Made by a program: the position numbers and the translations under genes | NCBI GenBank assembly: GCA_005502805.1 | Contig: SCMY01000009.1 | Coordinates: forward strand, 178,159 to 242,158 | DNA from: Rhizobiales bacterium 2SD | GTDB lineage: Bacteria; Pseudomonadota; Alphaproteobacteria; Rhizobiales; Beijerinckiaceae | Length of the DNA: 64,000 nt | Reading direction: 5' to 3' | In this document: one piece after another, positions 42,189-50,286 of the stretch | How the letters are laid out: every line of letters starts with the position of its first letter | Position numbering within the stretch: the first letter of the stretch is position 1 | Notes under the pieces: model-generated | Seen by the model: the letters and a program-made list of their open reading frames with translations, nothing else | Databases searched by the model: none | Told to the model about the DNA's origin: nothing

Positions 42189-43789
42189 CCAAGCCCTTGT
42201 CGCACCGGTCCCCGCTCTGGCGGACTGCCGCCCTCGCCACCCTGATCGGGCTGCCGCTCTCCGGCGCCGCGATGGCGCAGACGCTGACCATCGGCGTGCG
42301 CGCCGGGCCTGAATCGATCGACCCGCATTTCACCGCGACCGGCACCCATGCCGAGGCGCTGAAGCATGTCTTCGACACGCTGACCTGGTCGGGCGACAAG
42401 CTGCAGATCGAGCCGCGCCTCGCCACGAGCTGGAAGGCGATCGAGCCCTCGGTCTGGGAATTCAAGCTGCGCCCCGGCGTCAAATATCATGACGGGTCCG
42501 ACTTCACTGCCGAGGACGTCAAGTTCTCGATCGAGCGCATCCCGGTCGTCGCCGGCCCGAACCCGACGACGATCTATGTCCGGCGCGTCAAGGAGGTGAA
42601 GATCGTCGATCCGCTCACCGTCCACATCGTCACCGACGGGCCGGCGCCGAACCTGCCGAACGATTTCATCCGCCTGTTCATCGTTTCGCACAAGGCGGCG
42701 GCCGGGCTGACCAAGGACAATGCCAACGACGCCTTCAACACCGGCAAGGCGGCGATCGGCACCGGCCCCTACAAGTTCGTGTCCTGGACGCCGAAGGACC
42801 AGCTCGTGCTCGAGCGCTTCGACGGCTATTGGGGCGAGAAGGAGCCGTGGCAGCGCGTGCTGCGCAAGGAGCTGCCGAACGACGCCGCGCGCGTCGCCCA
42901 GCTCAAGGCCGGCCAGGTCGACATCATCGTACGCGCGCCCGCTTCGGACGTGCCAACGCTGAAGCGCGACGCCAAGCTCTCGGTCGCGACCGTCGACAGC
43001 GTCTATGTCTTCAACATGGAGCTCGACATGCGGGACAAGTCTCCGCAGGTCAGCGCCAAGGACGGCTCGCAGCTGCCGAAAAACCCGCTGCAGGACGCCA
43101 AGGTGCGCGAGGCGATCGATCTTGCCATCGACCGGCCGGCGCTGGTCGAGGTCGCGATGGAAGGCCTCGGCGCTCCGGCCAACCAGCTGGTTACGCCCGA
43201 TATCGCCGGCTTCAACAAGAGCCTGCCGCCGCTGAAGCCGGATGTCGCCAAGGCGAAGAAGCTGATGGAAGAAGCCGGTTACCCGAACGGCTTCAAGGTG
43301 TCGTTCTCCTTCACCAATGACCGCCTGCCGGGCGACCGCCAGGTCGGCACGTCGATCGCGCAGATGCTGGCGCGGATCGGCATCGAGGTGAACGCCAACG
43401 CCCAGCCCGGCGCCGTCTTCTTCCCGGCCCGCCTGCGCGGCGAGTTCTCGATGTCGATGTCGGGCTGGGGCACGCTGACCGGCGAGGCGAACTACACGCT
43501 CTCCTCGGTGGTGCATTCGAACGACCCGGCCAAGAAGCTCGGCGCCTTCAACGTGCTCGGCTACAAGAACGCCGAGCTCGACAAGCTGATCGAGGACGCC
43601 GCCGTCGAGATGGACGAGGCCAAGCGCAACGAGCTGCTCTCTCAGGCCAACGCCATCGTCGCTAAGGACCGGCCGCGCCTGCCGATCCTCGCCGTCGGCT
43701 CGGCCTGGGCGATGCAGAAGGCCAAGGTCACCATCCGCCCGCGCGTCGACGAGGATACGCTGGCGATGGACATCAAGCCGGCGAAGTGA
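42185..43789 (+). CDS. ABC transporter substrate-binding protein, family 5 (dipeptide type)
   Basis: A 534-residue periplasmic binding protein with a signal peptide (MTKPLSHRSPLWRTAALATL, cleavage near AMAQ). Family motifs: AGPESIDPHFT, VWEFKLRPGVKYHDGSDFTAEDVKFS, and the C-terminal LGYKNAELDKLIEDAAVEMD. It begins overlapping the MarR gene and is divergent from the operon encoding two permeases and a double ATPase, which lack a binding protein of their own. These parts almost certainly form one transporter. Confidence 0.92.
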   Translation: MTKPLSHRSPLWRTAALATLIGLPLSGAAMAQTLTIGVRAGPESIDPHFTATGTHAEALKHVFDTLTWSGDKLQIEPRLATSWKAIEPSVWEFKLRPGVKYHDGSDFTAEDVKFSIERIPVVAGPNPTTIYVRRVKEVKIVDPLTVHIVTDGPAPNLPNDFIRLFIVSHKAAAGLTKDNANDAFNTGKAAIGTGPYKFVSWTPKDQLVLERFDGYWGEKEPWQRVLRKELPNDAARVAQLKAGQVDIIVRAPASDVPTLKRDAKLSVATVDSVYVFNMELDMRDKSPQVSAKDGSQLPKNPLQDAKVREAIDLAIDRPALVEVAMEGLGAPANQLVTPDIAGFNKSLPPLKPDVAKAKKLMEEAGYPNGFKVSFSFTNDRLPGDRQVGTSIAQMLARIGIEVNANAQPGAVFFPARLRGEFSMSMSGWGTLTGEANYTLSSVVHSNDPAKKLGAFNVLGYKNAELDKLIEDAAVEMDEAKRNELLSQANAIVAKDRPRLPILAVGSAWAMQKAKVTIRPRVDEDTLAMDIKPAK

Positions 43790-43800
43790 GCTGAGCCAGG

Positions 43801-43897
43801 ACCGTCATGCTCGCCCTTGTGGCGAGCATCCACGTCTTGAACATCGGACTGCCCAGACGAAGACGTGGATGGTCGGGACAAGCCCGACCATGACGGT
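43801..43897. repeat. Palindromic repeat element
   Basis: Outer arms ACCGTCATG (43801-43809) and CATGACGGT (43889-43897) enclose inner arms ATCCACGTCTT (43828-43838) and AAGACGTGGAT (43860-43870). It is a nested-hairpin element of the kind scattered in Rhizobiales genomes, sitting after the binding-protein gene. It may end transcription. Confidence 0.7.
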
Positions 43898-43943
43898 ACA
43901 GCGCACGCTCGCGACCACCTACCTAAAGCCAGGATAAGCACAT

Positions 43944-44891
43944 ATGACCATCGCCCTCGCCATCCATGGCGGCTGCGGCACCTTGCCCAAGGCCGAGATG
44001 ACCGACGCTGAATGGGCCGAGGCCAAGGCCGATCTCGCCAAGTCGCTGCGCGCCGGCTGGGCCATCCTCGCCAAGGGCGGCAGCGCCGTCGACGCGGTCG
44101 AGGCCGCCGTGCTGGTGATGGAAGATTCCGTCCATTTCAACGCCGGTTACGGTGCCGCCCTCAACACCGATGGCGAGCATGAGCTCGACGCCTCGATCAT
44201 GGACGGCTCGACGCTGGCCGCCGGCGCACTCTGCGCGGTCAGGCGCATCCGCAACCCGGTCAGCGCCGCCAAGGCGCTGATGCATCGCGGCGACCCGCTG
44301 CTGCTGACGGGCGAAGCTGCCGACGCCTTCGCCCAGACCGAAGGGCTCGACATGGTCGAGAACGAGTATTTCTCGACCGAACGGCGACGCAAGAACCTTG
44401 CCTCGATGAAGATCCGCGAGCTCGTCGGGACCGCCGACGAGGCAAGCGAGGCCGAGAAGCACGGCACGGTCGGCGCGGTCGCGCTCGACGCCAACGGTCA
44501 TCTTGCCGCCGCGACCTCGACCGGCGGCTACACCAACAAGCCGGCCGGTCGCGTCGGCGATTCCCCGATCATCGGCGCCGGCACCTATGCCCGTGACGGG
44601 CGCTGCGCGGTGTCAGGCACCGGCAAGGGCGAGTTCTTCATCCGCTATTGCGTCGGCCACGAGATCGCATCCCTGATCGGCTATGCCGGCTTGTCGCTGA
44701 AGGAGGCCTCGGACCGTGCCATCGCCGAGCTGAGCGCACACAAGATCGGCGCCGGGCTCGTCGCAGTCGGAGCCAACGGAAGCATCGTCACCCCCTACAA
44801 TACCGACGGCATGTATCGGGGCTGGGTGACGCCGGACGGACTCGTCCATGTCGGCACCCATGCCGAGGTCGAGGTGATGGGGCAGGCATGA
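43944..44891 (+). CDS. Isoaspartyl peptidase/L-asparaginase (Ntn hydrolase)
   Basis: A 315-residue type III asparaginase that splits between Gly174 and Thr175 in EKHGTVGAVALD, freeing Thr175 as nucleophile. The substrate-site loops SDIPGGYTN-like TSTGGYTNKPAGRVGDSPIIG and GTGKGEFFIR are present. It hydrolyses isoaspartyl dipeptides and asparagine. There is no signal peptide. It overlaps the ketopantoate-reductase-like gene by 4 nt, and its neighbours suggest use of amide and peptide nutrients. Confidence 0.93.
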   Translation: MTIALAIHGGCGTLPKAEMTDAEWAEAKADLAKSLRAGWAILAKGGSAVDAVEAAVLVMEDSVHFNAGYGAALNTDGEHELDASIMDGSTLAAGALCAVRRIRNPVSAAKALMHRGDPLLLTGEAADAFAQTEGLDMVENEYFSTERRRKNLASMKIRELVGTADEASEAEKHGTVGAVALDANGHLAAATSTGGYTNKPAGRVGDSPIIGAGTYARDGRCAVSGTGKGEFFIRYCVGHEIASLIGYAGLSLKEASDRAIAELSAHKIGAGLVAVGANGSIVTPYNTDGMYRGWVTPDGLVHVGTHAEVEVMGQA

Positions 44892-45928
44892 CCGGCGAAC
44901 CCGTCCTGATCTGGGGCGCCGGCGCGATCGGCGGCACGCTCGGCGCCTATTGGGCGAGGGCCGGGGTCCCGGTGCTGCTGGTCGACATCGTGCCCGAGCA
45001 TGTCGAAGCCTGCCGAACGGCCGGACTTGCGATCACCGGGCCGGTGGAGGAATTCCGGCAAGTCGTGCCAGCGGTGACGCCCGCTGAGCTGACCGGCAGC
45101 TATTCGCGCATCGTCCTGGCGGTGAAGGCCGGCGCCACCGAAGCCGCGCTCGCCGCTCTGACACCGCATCTCGCCGAAGACGGCTACGTGCTTTCGGCGC
45201 AGAACGGCCTCAACGAGATCACCATCGCTAAGGCCGTCGGCGAGCAGCGCACCATGGGCTGCTTCGTCAATTTCGGCGCCGACTGGCATGGACCCGGCGA
45301 GATCCTCTACGGCAATCGCGGCGCCGTGGTCGTCGGCGAACTTGACGGGGCGATGACCGACCGGGTGCGCGAAATGCACCGGCTGCTCGCGCTGTTCGAG
45401 CCGGACGCGATCCTGACCGACAACATCTACGGCTATCTCTGGGGCAAGCTCGCCTATGGCGCGATGCTGTTCGGCACTGCCCTGACCAATGATTCGATGT
45501 CGGCGAACTTCGCCGATCCGCAGCGGCTGCCGGTCTGGCTCACGCTCGGGCGCGAGGTCGGCGCGGTCGCTGCGGCACGCGGCGTCACTTCGCTCGGCTT
45601 CGGTGAGTTCGATCCCACGGTATTCGCACCGGGCGCGCCCGAAGGCCCGCAAATCGAGACCATCGCCTGGCTCGCCGACTACACCTCGAAGACGGCCAAG
45701 ACTCATTCCGGCATCTGGCGCGACCTCGCCGTGCGCAAGCGCAAGACCGAGGGCCAGCCGCAGATCGGCATCATCTCGACGCTCGGCCGCGAGGTCGGCG
45801 TCGCGACGCCGGCGCTCGAGCTGCTGGTCGCCCTGATCCGGGACATCGAGGAGGGCCGCCGCCCGATGTCGTTCGAGACGCTGAAGGTATTGATCGAGCA
45901 ATGCAAATCCGCTTCGACACCCGCGTAG
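44888..45928 (+). CDS. Ketopantoate reductase family protein
   Basis: A 346-residue ApbA/PanE-like oxidoreductase. The NADP motif is at the start (LIWGAGAIGGTLGAYWARAG), followed by VLAVKAGATEAALAAL, the SAQNGLNEI loop with Asn, and LWGKLAYGAMLFGTALT with the catalytic Lys. Its starting ATG overlaps the isoaspartyl peptidase stop. Many such paralogues are not ketopantoate reductases, and context suggests a 2-keto acid reductase in a catabolic cluster. The next gene overlaps it by 28 nt. Confidence 0.87.
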   Translation: MTGEPVLIWGAGAIGGTLGAYWARAGVPVLLVDIVPEHVEACRTAGLAITGPVEEFRQVVPAVTPAELTGSYSRIVLAVKAGATEAALAALTPHLAEDGYVLSAQNGLNEITIAKAVGEQRTMGCFVNFGADWHGPGEILYGNRGAVVVGELDGAMTDRVREMHRLLALFEPDAILTDNIYGYLWGKLAYGAMLFGTALTNDSMSANFADPQRLPVWLTLGREVGAVAAARGVTSLGFGEFDPTVFAPGAPEGPQIETIAWLADYTSKTAKTHSGIWRDLAVRKRKTEGQPQIGIISTLGREVGVATPALELLVALIRDIEEGRRPMSFETLKVLIEQCKSASTPA

Positions 45929-46656
45929 CCCTCGTCACCGGCGCAGCGCAGGGCATCGGCCGCGCCATCGCCGCGGCGCTGGTAGAAGCCGGCGCGAAGG
46001 TTCATCTCGCCGATCTCGATGCCGATGGCGTCGCCGCCAGCGCGAAGGAGCTCGGTGCGAACGCCCATGTTGCCGATCTCGGCAGTCCGGAGGCCGCGAA
46101 GGAGCTGGTCGCCGCGATCCTCGAAGCCGAGGGCCGGCTCGACCTCCTGGTCAACGCGGCCGGCGGCGTGCGCGGCCAGGTCGGCCGGCCGATCGAGGAA
46201 ATCTCCGAGAACGACTGGCGCGCCGTCTTCGCCGCCAATGTCGACGCCGCCTTCTTTCTGTCGCAGGCGGCCGTGCCGGCGATGAAGCAGGCCGGATATG
46301 GCCGCATCGTCAACATCTCCTCCGGCGCCGGCCTCCGCCCGAGTCTCACCGGCATTCAGGCCTATGCCAGCGCCAAGCATGCGCTGGTCGGCCTGACCAG
46401 GCAGCTCGCCTGGGAGTTCGGCCCGTATGGCATCACCGTCAATTCGGTCGCGCCCGGCTTCGTCCGCTCCAATCCGGCGACTGAGCGGCAATGGGAATCC
46501 TATGGGCCGGACGGCCAGAAGCGTTTGATCGAGGGCATCCATACCCGCCGGCTCGGCACTGCCGAGGACATCGCCCATGCCAGCCTGTTCTTCCTCTCCG
46601 AGCAGGCCGACTGGGTGACCGGGCAGATCCTCTCGGTCGATGGCGGTCGCTCCTGA
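45901..46656 (+). CDS. SDR-family oxidoreductase
   Basis: A 251-residue classical short-chain dehydrogenase. TGAAQGIGRA (cofactor), NAAGG, NISSGAG (Ser), the YASAKHA Tyr-Lys pair, and the terminal ILSVDGG are all present, so it should be active with NAD(P). It overlaps the ketopantoate-reductase-like gene by 28 nt, a longer overlap than usual. Substrate unknown; the two oxidoreductases may act in sequence. Confidence 0.9.
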   Translation: MQIRFDTRVALVTGAAQGIGRAIAAALVEAGAKVHLADLDADGVAASAKELGANAHVADLGSPEAAKELVAAILEAEGRLDLLVNAAGGVRGQVGRPIEEISENDWRAVFAANVDAAFFLSQAAVPAMKQAGYGRIVNISSGAGLRPSLTGIQAYASAKHALVGLTRQLAWEFGPYGITVNSVAPGFVRSNPATERQWESYGPDGQKRLIEGIHTRRLGTAEDIAHASLFFLSEQADWVTGQILSVDGGRS

Positions 46657-46789
46657 CAATCCCTCGATGCACGCATGGCGTGCAGTGAGCCGGCTGCGAT
46701 CCGTGCTTCGTCACAGTTCTGCATTGCAAGGGCCTTAAGCGGCCCCGATCAGCATGGGCGCGAATCAAACGGCGCCGGGAGGAAAGTTC

Positions 46790-47914
46790 GTGGAGCGCGG
46801 TTTCGATCTCGCCATCGTCGGCGCCGGCATTGTCGGCCTCGCCCATGCTCTCGCGGCGGCGCGGCGCGGGCTGAAAGTGGTGGTGATCGACCGCGATGCG
46901 CAGGCGAACGGCGCCTCGATCCGCAATTTCGGCTTCATCACCGTGACCGGTCAGCAGGCCGGCGAGACCTGGCGGCGAGCCCGGCGCTCGCGCGATGTCT
47001 GGGCCGAGATCGCGCCCAAGGCCGGCATCGCCATCGCCCATGCCGGGCTCTGCACGGCCTCGCGCCGGCCGGAAGCAACGGCCGTGCTCGAAGCCTTCCT
47101 GAAGACCGAGATGGGCGAAGGCTGCGAGCTGTTGAGCGATAGCGCGCTGGCCGAACGTTTCCCCTTCCTCGCCGGCCAAGAGGCGGCGCTATGGAGCCCA
47201 CATGATCTGCGGGTCGAATCGCGCGAGGCGATCCCGCTGCTCGCCGCCCATCTCGAACGCGACTGGGGTGTCACCATCCTGCGCAAGACGATGGTGCGCG
47301 GCGTCGCTCTGCCGGTCATCGAGACCTCCGCCGGCCCCTTGCGGGCGGAGGCTGCGATCATCTGCCCTGGCGATGATTTCACCGGCCTCTATGCCGACGA
47401 GCTCAAGGCGGCCTATCCCGCGCTGACGCGCTGTAAGCTGCAGATGCTGCGGGTTCGCACCGCCTCCACCGGTCCCGATCTGCCTTGCGCGGTGATGTCC
47501 GACCTCTCGCTGGTGCGCTATCTCGGCTATGCGGAACTGCCGGAGGCGGCTGCCCTGCGTGTCCGGCTCGAGCGCGAGCAGCCGGAACAGCTCGCCAACG
47601 GCATCCACCTGATCACCGTCGCCTCGGCCGACGGCACGCGCGTCGTCGGCGATTCCCATCACTATGCGGCGACACCGGATCCGTTCGGGGACACAGATGT
47701 CGATGAACTGATCCTCGATGAATACGAGGCGGTTTTCGGCGCCCGCCCGCCGGTGGAGGCGCGCTGGCTCGGCACCTATGCCAGCCTGCCCGACCGGCCG
47801 ATGCTGCGCGAATGGGTCGCCGATCGCACCAGTCTGGTCATCGTCACCTCGGGGACGGGAGCGTCCACTTCCTTCGCCATCGGCGAAGAGACCATTGCGG
47901 AGATGTTCGGATGA
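46790..47914 (+). CDS. FAD-dependent amine oxidase-like protein (TIGR03364 type)
   Basis: A 374-residue DAO-family flavoenzyme with the ADP-binding motif FDLAIVGAGIVGLAHALAAARRG, DRDAQANGASIRNFGF and a C-terminal TSGTGASTSFAIGEET. The subfamily (TIGR03364) is known to occur with phosphonatase genes. I start at GTG 46790, which has GGGAGGAAA well placed; ATG 46754 would add 12 residues. Its stop overlaps the phosphonoacetaldehyde hydrolase start (ATGA). It probably oxidatively deaminates an aminophosphonate, releasing the aldehyde that the next enzyme cleaves. Confidence 0.85.
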   Translation: MERGFDLAIVGAGIVGLAHALAAARRGLKVVVIDRDAQANGASIRNFGFITVTGQQAGETWRRARRSRDVWAEIAPKAGIAIAHAGLCTASRRPEATAVLEAFLKTEMGEGCELLSDSALAERFPFLAGQEAALWSPHDLRVESREAIPLLAAHLERDWGVTILRKTMVRGVALPVIETSAGPLRAEAAIICPGDDFTGLYADELKAAYPALTRCKLQMLRVRTASTGPDLPCAVMSDLSLVRYLGYAELPEAAALRVRLEREQPEQLANGIHLITVASADGTRVVGDSHHYAATPDPFGDTDVDELILDEYEAVFGARPPVEARWLGTYASLPDRPMLREWVADRTSLVIVTSGTGASTSFAIGEETIAEMFG

Positions 47915-48750
47915 GCGCGCTGTCCCTGCTTCCTTTCCAGACCGTCAGGGCTGTGGTGCTCGACTGGGCCGGCACCGTCGTCGATTTCGGCTCGCGTGCG
48001 CCGATGGGCGCCTTCGTCGAGGTCTTCGCCCGCTTCGGCGTCGCGATCACGATCGCTCAGGCGCGCGGCCCGATGGGCCTGCCGAAGCGCGCCCATATCG
48101 CGGCGCTGATGGCCGAGCGGACGATCGCTGAGGCCTGGCGCGCCGCCCACGGCGAGATGCCGGGCGAAGCGGCGATCGATGCGGTTTACGCCGAGTTCGT
48201 GCCGCTCAACGCCGCCGTCGTCACCGACTATGCCGATCTCATCCCCGGCGCGGCCGACAGCATCGCCAATCTGCGTCGGCGTGGCCTGAAGATCGGCTCG
48301 ACCACCGGCTATACCCGCGAGATCATGGAGCGGCTGCTGCCGGTCGCGGCGGCGCAGGGCTACGAGCCCGACAATCTCGTCTGCGCCGGCGATCTCGCCG
48401 AGGGCCGCCCGAGCCCGCTGATGATGTATCGCTGCTTCGCCGATCTCGGGGTCTATCCACCGTCCAGCGTGATCAAGGTCGACGACACCGAGCCCGGCAT
48501 CGCCGAGGGCGTCGCCGCCGGGACCTGGACGGTCGGGCTCGCCATCTCCGGCAATTGCGTCGGCCTGTCGCTGGCCGAATGGAACGATCTGCCGCTGCTC
48601 GAGCAGCAGAAGCTGCGCGGCGAGGCGGCGGCGAAGCTGCGCGCGGCCGGGGCCGATTACGTCATCGACAGCATCGCCGAGCTTGTCGGCGTAGCCGAGG
48701 CGATCGAGGCGACGCTCACGGCTCGGCAGGATGCGAAGCAGTCTGCCTGA
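47911..48750 (+). CDS. phnX: Phosphonoacetaldehyde hydrolase
   Basis: A 279-residue HAD-superfamily phosphonatase cleaving phosphonoacetaldehyde to acetaldehyde and phosphate. D18 in LDWAGTVVD is the nucleophile and K59 in MGLPKRAHI is the Schiff-base lysine, both at the spacing known for this enzyme. The later motif STTGYTREIM and Asp pair in KVDDTEPG are present. A long in-frame extension upstream lies in the FAD gene and is not real. The usual aminotransferase phnW is absent here, so the upstream oxidase is the probable aldehyde source. Confidence 0.92.
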   Translation: MSALSLLPFQTVRAVVLDWAGTVVDFGSRAPMGAFVEVFARFGVAITIAQARGPMGLPKRAHIAALMAERTIAEAWRAAHGEMPGEAAIDAVYAEFVPLNAAVVTDYADLIPGAADSIANLRRRGLKIGSTTGYTREIMERLLPVAAAQGYEPDNLVCAGDLAEGRPSPLMMYRCFADLGVYPPSSVIKVDDTEPGIAEGVAAGTWTVGLAISGNCVGLSLAEWNDLPLLEQQKLRGEAAAKLRAAGADYVIDSIAELVGVAEAIEATLTARQDAKQSA

Positions 48751-48816
48751 GGTCCGCCCAGCTTGCCCTGACACGGCGCTGCCAGGCCGGCGGCGAAGAA
48801 GCCTGTTTTTCGACGA

Positions 48817-48838
48817 TTGACAAACTGCGAAACGCAGT
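48817..48838 (+). promoter_or_regulatory. TTGACA box with adjacent dyad, possible promoter and operator
   Basis: TTGACA (48817-48822) is followed at once by the dyad ACTGCG-AAA-CGCAGT (48824-48838), and then a more AT-rich stretch holding CATACG and CATACA (-10-like). It lies about 130 nt before the Liv-type binding protein. The -10 spacing is not ideal. Confidence 0.4.
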
Positions 48839-48970
48839 CGAAATTTCATACGCATACAAACGAATTTCCGCCTCGGCTTGTTGCAGTGCGCTGCGCTGGC
48901 CTAGGGTAGGAAATCGCGCAGCGAGGGGCTGTGGATGCGTAAGACGAGCGATCAACGGGAGAGCCACCGA

Positions 48971-50179
48971 ATGGACCGTCGCCAATTCGTCAGCGGAGCT
49001 GCGCTCGGCGCCGTCGCGCTGGCCACGCCGTCTCTGCTGCGCGCCCAAGGCGCGCCGATCAAGATCGGCGAGATCAACAGCTACACCTCGCAGCCGGCCT
49101 TCCTGAAGCCCTATCGCCAGGGCTGGGAACTGGCGCTGGAGCAGGTCAACGCCGGCGGCGGCGTGCTCGGCCGCAAGGTCGAGACCCTGTTCCGCGACGA
49201 TGCCGGCAAGCCGGAGGATTCGGTGCGCCTCGCCGGTGAGCTGATCAACGCCGAGAAGGTCGACCTGCTCTCGGGCGGCTTCCTTTCCAATGTCGGCCTC
49301 GCCATCGCCGACTACGCCCTGCAGAACAAGCGGCTCTATGTCGCCTCCGAGCCGCTTTCCGACGCGATCGTCTGGGCCAAGGGCAACCGCTACACCTTCC
49401 GCCTGCGCCCCTCGACCTACATGCAGGCGGCGATGCTGGTCGAGGAAGCGGCCAAGCTCCCGGCCAAGAAATGGGCGACCGTGGCGCCGAACTACGAATA
49501 CGGCCAGTCGGCGGTGAAGTGGTTCAAGGAGCTGCTCAAGAAGGCCAAGCCCGACGTCGAGTTCGTCGCCGAGCAGTTTCCGGCGCTCGGGCGCATCGAT
49601 GCGGGCGCGACCGTGCAGGCGCTCGAGGCGGCCAAGCCCGACGCGATCTTCAACGTCACCTTCGCCGCCGACCTCTCGAACTTCGTGCGCCAGGGCAATA
49701 CCCGCGGCCTGTTCGAAGGGCGCACCGTGGTCTCGATGCTGACCGGCGAGCCCGAATATCTCGATCCGCTCGGCGCCGAGACGCCGGTCGGCTGGATCGT
49801 CACCGGCTATCCGCATGCCGATATCCAGACGCCGGATCACGTCAAGTTCCGCGATGCCTACAAAGCCAAGTACAATGATTACCCCCGCCTCGGCTCGGTC
49901 GTCGGCTTCGACACCATGAACGCCATCGCCGCCGGCATCGCCAAGGCGGGCACGACCGACAACGAGAAGCTGATCGACGCCCTGAAGGGGCTGAAGTTCA
50001 CCTCGGCCTTCGGCCCGGTCGAATTCCGCGCCTCCGACCACCAGGCGACGCTCGGCGCCTATGTCGGCAAGACCGCGGTCAAAGACGGCAAGGGCGTCAT
50101 GGTCGACTGGCGCTATGCCGACGGCGCCAAGTACCTGCCTTCGGATGCAGAGGTGAAGGCGCTTCGCCCGGCGGGCTGA
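48971..50179 (+). CDS. ABC transporter substrate-binding protein, branched-chain amino acid (LivK) type
   Basis: A 402-residue periplasmic protein of the type-1 fold with a Tat-like signal (DRRQFVSGAALGAVALATPS), mature from QGAPIKIGEINSYT. Family motifs include GWELALEQVNAGGGVLGRKVE and LIDALKGLKF near the end. Start chosen at ATG 48971 with GGGAGAG upstream; ATG 48935 is also in frame. It follows the phosphonate enzymes and precedes the fused permease. The ligand may be an amino acid or amino-phosphonate; family alone does not settle it. Confidence 0.88.
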   Translation: MDRRQFVSGAALGAVALATPSLLRAQGAPIKIGEINSYTSQPAFLKPYRQGWELALEQVNAGGGVLGRKVETLFRDDAGKPEDSVRLAGELINAEKVDLLSGGFLSNVGLAIADYALQNKRLYVASEPLSDAIVWAKGNRYTFRLRPSTYMQAAMLVEEAAKLPAKKWATVAPNYEYGQSAVKWFKELLKKAKPDVEFVAEQFPALGRIDAGATVQALEAAKPDAIFNVTFAADLSNFVRQGNTRGLFEGRTVVSMLTGEPEYLDPLGAETPVGWIVTGYPHADIQTPDHVKFRDAYKAKYNDYPRLGSVVGFDTMNAIAAGIAKAGTTDNEKLIDALKGLKFTSAFGPVEFRASDHQATLGAYVGKTAVKDGKGVMVDWRYADGAKYLPSDAEVKALRPAG

Positions 50180-50286
50180 AGCGCCAGGCGTCGACCTGAT
50201 CTAGACTATGACTGACCCGGCCGCGGCAGAGCGCTGCGGCCGCGGGAGAATTGCGCCCTTTTTCGGTTGTTTCGACGGGACCCCGC

